Below, piece by piece: positions 37,294 through 49,160 of a stretch of 64,000 bases of DNA (positions within the stretch are counted from its first letter, which is position 1; every line of letters begins with the position of its first letter). A model generated the notes under the pieces. That model was not told the DNA's origin. It did no database searches and saw only the letters and a list, made by a program, of their open reading frames with translations. The translations under genes and the position numbers were made by a program. Origin of the DNA: Takakia lepidozioides (Eukaryota > Streptophyta > Takakiopsida > Takakiales > Takakiaceae); contig CM060731.1 of the NCBI GenBank assembly GCA_030704615.1, positions 15,128,001 through 15,192,000 on the forward strand, read 5' to 3'.

Positions 37294-38040
37294 CTCCGTG
37301 TTGACAAACTGTCATTCAACCGGTCATGAACATGTCCCTAATCCCCTCTCCACAAGGTAACCGGGTAGAGAACCTATTGCGGCTTATGGTTTGGAATACT
37401 AAGTTCCTAACATAGCCTACACCTGTACCTGTATCCACTGCAAGCACTCATATGGTTGGCTGGTCATCACCTCCAACCTCACCACAGGAGAAACAATGAT
37501 GATCTGGATGGTCATCACCCCAGCCTCACCATCGACAGCATGCTCTAGGACTGGCCGGTGATCAAATCCGGACCAATCACCTATAAAACAAGCGCCCACA
37601 CAAAACTAGCATGGCGCACAGTCAAGCATGCAGGTATGGAGGGGATCCAAACACAAGAAATCAGAACGACAACTCCCCCACACCAAAAACAACTCCACGG
37701 TGTTGCTCCTGCAAGGACACCCCAGCCCAAACCCGGACTGACTCTTGCCTCCACCTACGAAAGGTCTGGCCTAATGAGAGGGTGGAAACTACGAGGAAGA
37801 GAAACTAAAGCAATGCCTAACCCCAGCATGCCCTATCCCAACACTCTTCCTCTCCTCTCTTCCCTCACTTGCATGACCATGGGAATATCATGAAGATACT
37901 CCTCAAACCGCCCTCCACGAGCTCAAAATTCAGCCTTCAAGACCACATGCCAGTCCTTAGGCAGTCCACCAATGCCTCCACGAGTCAGCACAGGCCGTCC
38001 ACAGGTCAACACGGGCCACCATAGACCAGCACGGCCCACA
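37294..38040. other. Copy 1 leader, gag-proximal part
   Basis: Untranslated leader between gag and the minisatellite. It is nearly the same as 53116-53770 in copy 2. I looked for a tRNA primer-binding site on the minus strand and did not recognise one. Confidence 0.6.
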
Positions 38041-38690
38041 CAGATCACTGGTCACCATCCATCCACAGCCCATCACACCCCCAAAGGCCACATGTCACTA
38101 CCTGTCACTACCCCACGGCCACAAGGTCACAGCCTGTCACAGCCCATCACCAACCCCAAAAAAGCATAGGCACAGCTTGTCACAGCCCTACAAAGGTCAC
38201 AGGGTCACAGCCCCAAAGGCCACAGCCCCTCACTGCCCCTCACTGCCCCACAGGCCACAGGGCACAGCCTGTCCCAAGCCCGCCATAGCCTATCACAGCC
38301 CTCACACAGCCCGTCACAGCCCCACAGGCACATGGACAGCCTGTCACAGCCCTACACAATTCATAGGGGTCACAGCCCCAAAGGCCACAGCCCCTCACAG
38401 CCCGTCACAGCCCTCCCACAGGCCACTGGGCACAGCTTGTACAGCCCGCACAGCTCACAGCCCATCACAACCCCCAGGCCACAGGGCACAGCCCACCACA
38501 GCCTATCACAGGCCACAGGGCACAACAGGTCACAGCCTGTCACAGCCCCTCACAGCCCCTCATAGCCCCACAGGACACTGGGCAAGCCTGTTCACAACCC
38601 CTCAACAACCCGTCACAGCCCACAGGTCACATGGCACAGCCTGTCACAGCCCTCACAACCCATCATAAGCCCCATCCATGGCCTCTCATG
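38040..38690. repeat. CACAGCC minisatellite in the leader of copy 1
   Basis: Tandem array with a core of about 10 bp (TCACAGCCCN), arranged in higher-order phrases such as CACAGGCCACAGGGCACAGC and CTGTCACAGCCCCTCACAGC. On the coding (minus) strand it is G-rich (GGGCTGTGAC). The same array occurs in copy 2, split by the CACTA element. Confidence 0.92.
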
Positions 38691-40221
38691 GCAGTTTAGC
38701 CATTTCTCCAAGGGGTTTAGCCACGCCAAGCTAGGGTTTGTGTCTCTTGGACACTAGGGTTCTTTGCACCGAGCTATGGCGACTGTGAAGAAATCAGCAA
38801 GGTATTCTTGCTCTTTCGACTCCCACACACCACCAATAGTAGCCCTAAGCCATGAGGAAGATGGTTGCCACAAACCAAGCCTTATTTCTCACTTAGACTC
38901 CCAAACACGCCACTAAACTCAATGGCAAACAACCAGCCTTACTGGTTTCCAGCCCTTGTGAGCACTCATTCAAGCGTTTCCTTGGCATAGCATCTGTTTT
39001 AGAGCCTATTCCAGCCCCCTACATCTGCCACTTCAAGAGCCATGCTCTATCTAGGCTTGAGGTTGAAACCCAACTAAGAACACGCTCTACAAGTGTCGGA
39101 CTGTCACATAAGAGCAGATCAGCCCCCTAACCTTCTCTTCTAGTTCTCTAAAGCTTGAAAACAAAGCCCAATGGACTGAAGGATGCTCCACACATGCCCA
39201 CTCTTGCCACAAGAGAATAGCCCCATTTGCTTCTTTTCTTGCACCCACCAACCTGAAAATACAAGCTTCAGTAGGCTGGTGAAGCATGCTCCACACTGCC
39301 CTACAGGGAAACCAGCCCCTTCCTTCCTTTCTTGCACTCCCAAACTTGAAAGTACAAGCCTTCAACAGGCCGAAGCATGCTCCACACATGCATTGCCCTC
39401 ACATAAGGGAAGTCAGCCCTTCCCTCTTCCTTGCTTGCCCTCCAAGCTTGAAGATGGAAGCTTCAATGAACTGAATACATGCTCCACATATGCAACCTCT
39501 TCACACAAGAGGTATAAGCCCCTCGCCCCTATCTTGGCTCCTTGGCTCATTGATACTCTCTAAGACAAGACTAAGCACTCACAGCCTTTGCCAAGCTCCT
39601 GAAACCCTAAGGCTTACATTTCCGCCACAAGACACTCCTCTTGTGGTGCAAGAGCTCTTCTTCCAAGCTCTGAAACCCTAGGTGCACATTCCATTGTCTT
39701 GCCGCACCTCTTAGCTCCTGTTTCCAGCCTGCTCTTGCCACGACAAGAGCCCTCTCAATGCTGAAGCTCGAGATTGAAACCCAATCTCAAATACTCCACA
39801 AAGTGCACTGATTTGCCCCAAGCCAAATCAGCCCTTTTGCTTGGTCTTGCAATCCTTCACACAATGAAAGCTCGCATCTCCAAGGCTAGTTCTCAGATTT
39901 GCCACCAAAGCCACTATAACCTGCTCTTGACTGGTCCTCTTCCCAATCGTGCTTGCTCATGTATGTACACAATCTGAAACCATCAAGGTGCTCTGGAATT
40001 ACCTGCAGCATGGTGCTTTCATCTCTGAAGCTGAAGATCGAATGCCAAGGTCTACCACCTCGAACCCACATCGCCTCCACTTCTAACAACCAAGAGCTCC
40101 ACGGTGCTCCTTGCATAACAACCTGGTTTCTCTCATTCTCAGCAAAAACCACAAGTGCTACAACTAACTCGTATCTGGCACTCACAGATACGAGCTCATC
40201 TTCTCGAGGTAACGAGATAGA
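38690..40221. repeat. Copy 1 distal leader with about 100-bp degenerate repeats
   Basis: Between about 39060 and 39560 units of roughly 90-110 bp recur, each with a GCATGCTCCACACATGC palindromic phrase, a CAGCCC block and an ACTTGAA/AGCTTGAA block. The region is matched along its whole length by 59070-60600 in copy 2. Confidence 0.75.
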
Positions 40222-40540
40222 CGAAGAAGAATACAAGCACAAGCTCATGCGAGCTCACAAAGCTGAAGCATAAACTCATGCATATATAAACTCATCACTC
40301 AAATACAAGTCAAGCCAAGTACACCCCACGCCATGGGGAATCCACACTACGGCGCCATAAGCTAGGCGCGGTGCTCAACTCGAGAAAGATGAGCCTCCCG
40401 CGCTTGCCGTGAAGATAACCACTCCAGGGCCTAAATCTGCCTTGACCCCTGGATTGACACTTGGGTCAATCCCAAATGTCAATCGTAAAAAGCTAGCTAT
40501 TTCCTAGCTAGTTTCACACTAGTGGTCAAATAACTTGACA
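40222..40540. repeat. Element end A
   Basis: The right end (about 320 bp), recurring at 46235-46559 and 60602-60928. It contains two hairpin-forming stretches: TTGACACTTGGG pairing with CCCAAGTGTCAA (best preserved at 46474-46502) and CTAGCTATTTCCTAGCTAG. It ends CACACTAGTGG about 20 bases before ACTTGACA, sharing the CACTAGT motif with end B. Confidence 0.8.
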
Positions 40541-41204
40541 CTTTCTTTCTTTCTTTCTTCATCCTTGTATTTTAGCATATAAAAGTATGTCTCCCATACT
40601 CTCTAGGTTTCTCGGCATATTTTTGCGACTTATACCCATGAGGGAAGAACAACAACGATGTTTGAATAGTACTTCAAATTATTTTGAGCAAAATCATTTG
40701 TACAATGTTCAAAATGTGAATTAATAATAACAATATACAATAAAAAGTATACTTGAAATGTACTCTTAGTACGTCTCAAGAACCTTCATAAAATGAATGG
40801 ATACCTATATTTGAAAAGTCTAAACATGAGCAAAAAACAATCACGTATGGCTAATGTGAAATGTTGAATTGGCATTGTCGATACTATCATGATCTACTTC
40901 GGACAAAATAACTATTATGATATTTAAATATTATTTCAGATCGTTTTTGAATAAAATCATGTTTTTTATTGTTTTTTATTTGTTTTTTTAACATGTTTTT
41001 ATTGTTTAAAATGTGAGATAATAATAATAGTATACAATACAAAATCTCTTGAAATTGTGTTATTAGTAAGTTTGAAGAACCTTTTCAACCAATCAAAGTG
41101 TGATGGTGTGTGTAACACAAATGTGCTAATGAGCCTGGGAGTTAGTGGGAGCTTACTTCGACAGAATGGGTTTAGTAGTTGTAAAATGATTTGGTTGTAA
41201 CGAA

Positions 41205-41430
41205 GAACTTCGTTATAATTCACTGCAGTTTCTTTATAGACTCGATGTACCTCTTTGGCGTGCCCCACCCCAACAACCAGCCTATGCATATGTACACGAG
41301 CAGTTGCAATTATGGTGATTCCTAGGCGCCACCCATGGCCTGCTTGTCAAGCTTAACTGGACCGATGCACCATTTTCAACGAATTTATTATAGATTTGAT
41401 GGTCTGGATGGTCAAAGTGATCAACAACGA
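41205..41430 (+). pseudogene. XTH exon fragment
   Basis: Homologous to 10925-11160 of the XTH gene at 9138: the end of intron 3 (TTCACTGCAGTTTC) and the start of exon 4 (TAGACTCGATG, CCCCAACAACCAGCCTATGC, TTAACTGGACCGATGCACC, GATGGTCTGGATGG). Internal deletions and frame breaks are present. Because intron sequence is included, it is a DNA-level duplicate, not a retrocopy. It lies about 30 kb from the parent, between transposons. Confidence 0.85.
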
Positions 41431-42079
41431 TATATAAAATAAAATAAAATATAAAAAACAAAAATTTTCTTAGAACATGCCACATATCATATAGCGGCCA
41501 CCAATCACCAACAAATAAAGGTACCTAGACCTCGATCAGCCTGATCCTACGTCTGAACGGTAGAAACGCCCGCGGTTTTTTGCCACCTAGTGGGTTGGGT
41601 AGATTACACATGTGGCCGCTCACGCTACTTATGAGGAAAAAAAAAAAAAAAAAAAAAAACCCACTGTCATGAGTAGTCGCGCGTGTGCTCTTTGCTCCCG
41701 TTCTACCAACCCCCAATGTGCTACTAGCCAATTTATGCCAATTGTGTGTTCCTTCAGAGGACTCCACGATGGCAATCATATGGATGTCCTCTCATTCATC
41801 CTCCTGTTTTTGGCGAAAAAAAATAAAATAAAAAATAAAAACCCTAGATTGTTATTTGATGTAGAAGCCCAGGAAAAAGAAAGCCTTTTGGCGAAAATTC
41901 GCCAAGAAAAAATAACGTTGCTCACGGGAGCATAAAAAAAAGGAGGCGTGAGCACAAAAACACCCTGATAGGTCCCAATGTTGTCACGGAAATATAATAT
42001 GTAAAGCAACAAAATAAAGTTCATACAGTAAAGTTCATAAAGTTCAACAATATATTTACAATCTATATTATAAGTATTA
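41431..42079. other. Short poly-A tracts, no gene
   Basis: Contains an A-run of about 23 at 41637-41659 and further A-rich runs near 41815-41840 and 41933-41941. These look like retroposon tails, but I could not delimit the units. Confidence 0.4.
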
Positions 42080-45000
42080 TTTTTTCTTTTTTATTTTTTT
42101 AAACAGGGGACGACGCCCCTGAAATTTTATTAATAAATAGGAGGAAAAACTAAAACGAAGAAACCCGGAGACAGACAACCATGAGGAGGGACAAATGGGA
42201 ACATTGCCCCAGCCTAGCTATTACGTACCAGGCAGAGTCCAAGAGGATCTGCGAAGAGGAGAGGGAGCAACTGAGACTATCTAGAAGAGATGCGAAAGAA
42301 AGGTGAGCTTTGGTTTAGCCCTTCTCAGGCACTTGTGACGCCAATTCACATCCGAGTCCTCCTACTGCAAGGATTGTTGCGCACTAGTAGAGTTCCCAAC
42401 ATGGCGGGAATTTGTTGTTCCAGATAACCTCTGATTCTGATGTTCTTGAGCAGAGTTGTCCGCCTTTCCCCAGGTGTTATCAAAGCAGAGAGAAGCTGCG
42501 CCTCCTTCGTTGCGCGCATCTAGCAAAGCTGCACCCAAAACCCGCCATGCTTTCCGTGCCTCAGTCATGAGATCGGAGTGTATCCTATGCAACAATAATT
42601 TCACGCAATGTTGAGTCCTCCTATAAACCAGCGAGCATCTCCATACGCTCCAGAGTGTATGGGCCCTTAGAACTGCCCACACCGGGCAAGTGCTCCACAA
42701 CACACCACTATGTAAATTCAAAAGCAAGACAGATGCATTCGTGGAAGCCTGTGGGTTCCAAAACTGATAGAATCTACAAACCCGAGACCAAATGAACGCA
42801 GCTAGGGGACATGACACCAGGCAGTGCTCTATCGATTCATCTTGGCCTGCCTGGCATATCGAGCATAAGCCAAAGGAGCCAGGAATGAACTGGAGAACCG
42901 GAAGGATTCTATTTGCAATTTTCCTTAAAATTCCCGAGACCTTGGCAGCCCTATCTTGTCTAGCTCCAGATATCTCCCCAAATGGACTTCCAATCTGCAG
43001 GGAGGGTAGGCAGATGCCTCCACTTAGAGTTCCATTTGCTAGCGAAGAGCACTGGAGGCCGCAGGAGAGAATAAGCCAGCTTCACCTTGAACCCAAAAAA
43101 AGGGGGTATGCTTCTTCTTCTTATCCTCCAACGCCATTCAGCGGGATCAAACTGAAGCAGCCTAAGAGGAGCAGAAAGAAAGCAAATGAAAGAATCATCG
43201 TAATGCGCAAGGTTCAGGGGGGGTTCTGGATCACAAGCCCCGGAGGTAACCGAAAACACCCTAATGGGAAATAAATCGGCTTCCTGGTGAGATGCAGGGC
43301 GGGGAGAGACCAAGGCTCCGTCAGTATGCACAGAGAAATCCAACCCGAAGAGCGGGACCAGCTAACCAAGGCTCTTCTGTTGGGGGAAGCTGAAGTGCCT
43401 CCCCACACAAAGTTCCTAGTCATAGTCTGGATTTGCTTAATTATTTGAGCCCCAGGATACCAAACTGAAGCCGAGAACCAAGAAGAAGCAAGAATAACTT
43501 GATTTGCTACAATAGCTCTTCCTGTGATGGACAGATGAAGGGAAGACCAGTAAGAAAGACTCTGTTTGATCCTGGCCAGAATTGCCTCAAAACGCTAAAA
43601 ATCAGACATGCCATGCCCAATCAGGTGGCCTAACAAGGTATGTGATTGACCATCCTGTAACCAGCGTAAGCCCAAATTATCCCCCCATGGGGCAATATGC
43701 GATAGAGGAGCATCAATGGAAAGCTTCGACAGAATACCCACGGATTTCTTCCAATTAACTTTAAGGTCAGAGGCCGAGCAGAAAGATGAGAGAGCCGAGA
43801 GAGATCCTTCAATGTTAGTTGTCGAAGAGTTGTCCAACAGGAGAACAATATCGTCTGCATACATAGAGGTCTTTGACAGAGTGAGGGGCTGGCATTTAAG
43901 ATCTAGGGATTTGAAGACCCTGAATGGAGTGATCGTTGGCTAGCAAGTGGGTCAAAGAATCGGCGGCCAAAAGAAAGAGGAAGGGAGCGAGTGGGCAGCC
44001 TTGCCTCACCGACCTATGCAGCTTGAAGGATGGGGATATGACACCGTTGATCTGCACTTTGCTAGATGCAGAGAATAGCAATATTTTGACCCAGGAAAGG
44101 AAACTACCCGAGAATCCCAGCTTTTGCATAACTCCCAGCAACAGAGACCAGTCACCATTATCGAATGGGATAGATTGGAGGACCAGCTGCCTATTCACTA
44201 GAATGCCATCGGTGACAGGAGGCCGATCAAAGAGAGTACCGAAATACTCAGCTGCCGCAGCTGCCATGGACTTAGGGCTAGACAGAGGAACATTCATCCT
44301 GTTTTTTAGAGAGCAAATGGATGAAGAAGCTTGGCGTTGCCTTGATTTCTGGAAAAAGTAAGCTAACATCTTTTCACCATGCAATGACCAGTTAACCCCC
44401 GCCTTCCTTCTCATATTCTCTTCCTTGAGAGAACGGAGCTCCAAAAGGTTGCGTTTGGCTAAATGATATGAATGAAGGGTCATGGGACCAACTTTGTCTG
44501 TCTCTATGAGCCATTGGCAATGGGAGATGCATTTGAGGAGAGCTTTCTCTTTCGTGGCCCTTTCCAAAGCCAGAGCTCTAGACATGGATTGGGATAGTTT
44601 TCTAGTGGCCTCCAATTTGTGCAAGAATCTAATGGTGGGGGAATAAAAGGAATACCAGAGGTCCTCCATTCTAAAGCAAGCTTTTGAACTAGCGTGGGAG
44701 ATCGGAGAAGCACTGGATTCAGTTTAAAGAAGCCCCTACCTCTCCGATGAAGCCCAGGAGGCTTGAACACAATTGAAACCATAGCATGATCAAAGTCTAG
44801 CAGGATAGGGGCAAAGGGACAGGGCAAGCCCAAGTCGCCGAGAGAGGGGAACAATATATCCTGTCAAGTCTGGCCATGGCTAAGTCAGGAGGAGCTCTAT
44901 TATTCGACCAAGTGAATCTGAGGGAACGAAGATCAGGAAGGAAGGAATCAGATAGACCAACCGAAAAACAGAGAGAGTCCCAGGCCGATTGCTCTTCAGG

Positions 45001-45516
45001 GGAAAGGCTCTAAGCAGAGTTGCCTAGCCTATCAGCAGAACTATCCACCATGTTAAAGTCACCAGCAAGGACCCAGTTGGTAACCTGGGGGTACTTCAAA
45101 ATATTTGCTTGCAGCATATTCCAAAACAAAATACAATCCGTGGGTAAATGAGGAGCGTAGATACTGATGAAGGCCGTGGAAGGAAAAAGAGACGACGGAG
45201 AAGAGAAAGCACACTGAGCACGACCTTGCAGCCAAATCTCAACTCTATCAAAGCTGGAGGCCAGAGATGGCGCGATGAGGATTGTCGTTCCACCTCTAGT
45301 TTCCTAAACAGTAGGGTTCCACCAAGAGCTGGGGCTTGGCCAAATGGAATGCCCTAGCGAGATAATTTTCCTAGAATCTAATTTATGCTCCTGAAAAAAG
45401 ACTAAAGAATTAAAGGAAAGCAACTGAGAGGCCCAATTCCTAATTCTGCCTCTCTTAGGAACCGAAGCATCCGATCCTATTCCCCTAATATTCCAAGAAT
45501 AGAGGTTCCAGGTCAT
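42080..45516 (-). mobile_element. L1-type LINE ORF2 (endonuclease, RT, zf-RVT), decayed
   Basis: Minus-strand pieces in order. Endonuclease starts at 45516 (LYSWNIRGIGS, VFFQEHKLDS, then WVLAGDFNMVDSSADR near 45060). RT at 44669-43896 has VRQGCPLAPFLFLLAADSL. The palm motif YADDIVLLL is at 43864-43840. The C-terminal plant zf-RVT domain is near 42900-42750 (CSICQAGQDESIEHCLVSC, then PLAAFIWSRVC). The RT N-terminal segment is deleted (IPFDNGDWSLLLGVMQKLGF). There are many frameshifts. The 3' end lies near 42105, followed by an A-rich tail (AAAAAAATAAAAAAG on the element strand). ORF2 starts in an ATGA overlap with the end of ORF1. Confidence 0.85.
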
Positions 45517-46044
45517 GGAGGAAGAGCTTGAAAGCCCGTGAGGTTGTCACGATCTGATGGCTGGAAATTGGTGACTTTGAACATCAGTCCGGGATGAGTT
45601 GGTAGCCTCGAAGGCATCCAATTGAATCCCGTAGGAACTGGAGCTTTCACAGAACCAACAAACCATATTGTAACACAGTCAGATTGAACACCCCCGACTC
45701 TACTGGTGTCGTTTTGAATATCCCTGATTTCGTTGCAATCCCTAAGTGACTGCAGGGGGACTCCCAAAAAAACACAAGATGAAATGAAGAGCTCTAGACA
45801 CCGGGCACGAGCGGGAGTGTCTCCACGCAGGCAGAACCAAAGAGGGGTAAGCATTTACTGCATACAGAACCCATCCATGGGAGGGAGAACAGCGTTCATA
45901 GAAGATAAAGAGTGGGATCATGAGGCTGCCAGAGCTCACCACTGGTGGGCTGGGAATGGCCAGATCCAGAGGGCCCAAGCAGAAGAAAGAATTATCGGCA
46001 TCCGGAATTGGCACTAGCGCGAGGTCGTCAGATTGCAGCGGCTT
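45513..46044 (-). pseudogene. LINE ORF1, C-terminal part
   Basis: Continues ORF1 from 60933 after the 14.9-kb insertion. Removing the insertion and one GCTT keeps the frame, joining CTIDK to PLQSDDLALVPIPDADN. A frameshift near 45750-45850 separates this from the last part (ISSCVFLGVPLQSL), which ends at a TGA (45515-45513) overlapping the ORF2 start. Confidence 0.8.
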
Positions 46045-46559
46045 TGTCGTGCGTATACATATCGCTACACAACTACATCGTTGTCCAAAACCACACAACA
46101 CATGTGCACACCACACACTAGTATACCACTAGTCCACCACTAGTCCAGCCACTAGTCCAACCACTAGGCTACAACTAGTTAGTCACTAGGCTGCCACTAT
46201 GCTACCCACTATGGCAGTCACTAGTCCACACAATGATAAAGAAGAAGAATACAAGCACAAGCTCATGCGAGCTCACAAAGCTGAAGCATAAACTCATGCA
46301 TATATAACCTCATCACTCAAATACAAGTCAAGCCAAGTGCACCCCACGCCATGGGGAATCCACACTACGGCGCCATAGCTAGGCGCGGTGAGGCTCAACT
46401 CGAGAAAGATGAGCCTCCCACGCTTGCCGTGAAGATAACCACTCCAGGGCCTAAATCTGCCTTGACCCCTGGATTGACACTTGGGCCAATCCCAAGTGTC
46501 AATATGTAAAAGCTAGCTATTTCCTAGCTAGTTCACACTAGTGGTAAAATAACTTGACA
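46045..46559 (-). mobile_element. 515-bp internal-deletion derivative (end B joined to end A)
   Basis: Made only of end B (46045-46234) and end A (46235-46559) of the long elements, joined at CACACAATGATAAAG, with everything between missing. It starts TGTCGTGCG and ends ACTTGACA, so both natural termini are intact. Its left flank is GCTT. On the right it is joined through the two bases GC to the start of copy 2. Confidence 0.85.
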
Positions 46560-47009
46560 GCTGTCGTGCGCATACATATCGCTACACAACTACATCGCTG
46601 TCCAAAACCACACAACACATGTGCATACCACTCAGTAGTATATCACTAGTCCACCACTAGTCCAGCCACTAGTCCAGCCACTAGGCTACAACTAGTCAGT
46701 CACTAGGCTGCCACTATGTTGCCCACTATGGCAGTCACTAGTCCACACAATCGCCCCCCTAGCTGGTGCTTAGGTCCCTCTAAGTTCAGGTAGCCACAAG
46801 ATGTGATAGTTACCATAGCCTCACTAAGTCCTCCACCACTATCCCTACTACACTCAAACTCGATAGATCAAGAGGTCAGGTGCAAGAGTTTCCTCATCGT
46901 TAGTCGCCGTCTTGCAACCTGTGAACTTGAGCCTATGATCTCGTGTATTGACTCCTATGAGCTTGGCCTCCCATGTCTTGTTAGCTGCCTCCAGTCATGT
47001 CCACTGCCA

Positions 47010-48591
47010 CTATCCCAAGCAGTGTGGACATAACCAATCTCCATCAGGAACCCTCTCAAGAGGTGGTGTCAAGCATCCCATATGCCAACCTCTTGAGCAT
47101 CGATCACACACCAGCATGGTGGCTGCCCCTTTGGCAGACCCACAGAGTATGCACCTCAAACCTGCAGGTACCACTACCAAGTTTGGGTCAACTCTACCAT
47201 CGACATTAGGAAGGTGACATGTCGCACAATTACGCACATGGTCCTTCCAAGTCATGCCATCCCGACCCTCCAAGATCAGGACCCCTGAGGGCAACACCTC
47301 TCGAACCCTCAGAATAACACGCCCTGAAGTAACATCCAGGGTCGTAGGAGCAGTCTGCTGCAAATAAACATAGTCACCAAGGCTAAACCTTCAAACCCTA
47401 GGACGATATCCTCCACCACGTATAGTGGCATACCTCAACGTATCACAGTGCTGTGCAATGGCAAGGTTCTCAAAAGCCATGGGCATGACTTTCTTGAACA
47501 ACTTTGCACGCTGACCACATGCACGAACCCACACGTCCGGATCATCAAGGTTAAGGACTTGAGCAGTGTCCCTACGAATGGCTGCAAGCAAATCCGGCTC
47601 TCGGCCAAAGAGAAGGAAATATGGTGAGAAGGAAGCAAGTGAAGCTTGTTTGCTGAACCTGTAGCCCATGGCTAACCAATGAACCTGAAGATCCCAATCT
47701 CCTAGGTGTCCCTTCTCCAAGCCATACTTGCGCAAACCCCTCTTCACCGTCTGAACAACTCTCTCTGCCAAGCCATCGGCCTCAGGATGATCCTGAGAAG
47801 TGGTGCGGTGGTCTATCAAGGCTTTATCACACAAAGCCTGAAACTCCCCCAAAAACTCTCTCTCTTGGTCCGTGAGTACCTTAGTTGGAGCACCGAATCG
47901 GCTAAGCACACGATCCAGGAAAGCATACGCAACCCCCTCACTAGCCTTGTCAGGCAATGGAACCAACTCAATCCACTTGGAGAAGTACTCCACCATCACC
48001 ATGGTGGCGCATAGTAAGTGGCAACGGTCCTGCGAAGTCAAGACTCCACCTGTAGCCCAACCCCATGATTGGTAAATGATGCAACTGTGGTGTAGGGGTG
48101 TTGAATGAAGCATGCATCCTGTTACACACCATGCACCTAGCCACGAACTGTTGCACCTTTGTATGCATTCCACGCCACCAATAATGCCCCTGCAGTAAAC
48201 TGTGAGTGCGTCGCACTCCAAAATGCCCCAACTCCTCATGGGCATGCCGCACTAACCGTGCACGCTGTGTGGGGTAAGGCACAATCCTCACCCGACCATC
48301 CTCCCATACTTGGAGTAGGTGTATCCCCTCCCACTTGAATCTCTTGGCTCGTTGTAGGATCCGATCCATCTCCTTGGCTGTCACAGTGGTTGTCGTGTCT
48401 CCAATACGGAGGTAGTCCAACACAGCTGAATCCTCATGTATATCTCTGGCACCACCTGGCTCATCACTAGCCTCAGGGTCCTTAGATACTCCGTCTACAG
48501 TCATCCCTGTTGTAGGTCCAACCTGACCTCCCGATGCCAAGATACACAAAAAGGCAGATGCATGCCATCCCGCCACCATTTCCTCGTCCAT
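47010..48591 (-). pseudogene. Copy 2 integrase with intact C-terminal PHD finger
   Basis: 48591-47968 carries the linker, the H2C2 zinc domain (HEELGHFGVRRTHSLLQGH, CMVCN) and SLDFAGPLP. A small deletion near 48000 shifts the frame. 47990-47391 continues with EYFSKWIELVPLP, VLTDQEREFLGEF (Gly to Glu change) and HPEADGLAERVVQTVK with the catalytic Glu. After another frame change near 47395, 47363-47010 ends in a C4HC3 PHD finger: CILC, CDRC, HMGC, then DWLCPHC, with the Trp before the last Cys pair, closing HCLG-stop. PHD fingers bind histone H3 tails. Here it occupies the position a chromodomain has in chromoviruses. Confidence 0.88.
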
Positions 48592-48599
48592 CTCACCAT

Positions 48600-49160
48600 G
48601 CCACCGAGCTCCAATGTCATCCTGCTAGCTCGTGCATGGATTGCGATTCAATCCATCCGCATCCCTATTGACCAAACCCGGTCGATGCACAACCTGAACA
48701 TGTCTTTCATGCTCCTCCACCGTAGTACAAAATGCAAAGCAATTCCTGTAAGCCTCAGGAACCGCCATATACGTCGTCTCTCTCCTCTAGTGACAATAGG
48801 TCCAATGTCAAGCTCCCAATTGCCCTTCGTAACTGCAACCTTAAGTCCAGCAAACTTAGAGGTAGAGGACGCGTCCCGTGGTTGCTATGCCGCAACCTCT
48901 TGAGCAGTACTCCCTGCCTGCTCAGTCAATGACAAGGCCTCATCCTGCCCCATCATCTCATCCTCAAGGACTTCCTCCACTCGAGAAAAATCCCCAGCCT
49001 CATCCATCACCGCTACCTTGGCTGCCAACTCCCTCTGAACCTCGAGCACCTCCCATGTCTATCATGGATGCCTGCACCCCGTGGTCCTCACATGCTCGCC
49101 CCCACTCACTGCCTGTACCGTCTCGGTAGGCAGAGAGACCATCGAGGGAAGTGTACTCCG
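48600..49160 (-). other. Copy 2 linker with the same RT/RNase H deletion scar
   Basis: KFAGLKVAVTKGNWELDIG and IVTRGERRRI lead, after a frame change, to AVPEAYRNCFAF, VEEHERHVQVV and directly HRPGLVNRDADGLNRNP. RT palm and RNase H are missing at the same join as in copy 1. Confidence 0.75.

Larger units (their letters stand above)
30953..40540 (-). mobile_element. Copy 1: gypsy-derived element with DNA methyltransferase and PHD-integrase, no RT
   Basis: A 9.6-kb unit starting TGTCGTGCGC and ending ACTTGACA, flanked on both sides by CTTT. Minus-strand order: long 5' leader (40540-37294, with a minisatellite), gag (37293-35863), protease plus DNMT3-like methyltransferase (about 35670-33420), short linker with an RT/RNase H deletion scar (about 33150-32800), integrase (about 32800-31560), PHD remnant (to 31389), 3' terminal region. 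The two ends are not copies of each other, so no LTR is evident. A near-identical relative lies at 46562-60928. Lesions include stops at 35161 and near 33548, loss of the integrase catalytic Glu, and a deletion in the PHD finger. Confidence 0.85.

Noticed and set aside
38177-38668. Long plus-strand frames rich in Ser, Gln, Pro and His
   Set aside because: They are read-through of the CACAGCC minisatellite. All three plus frames stay open for the same reason, and composition is dictated by the repeat.
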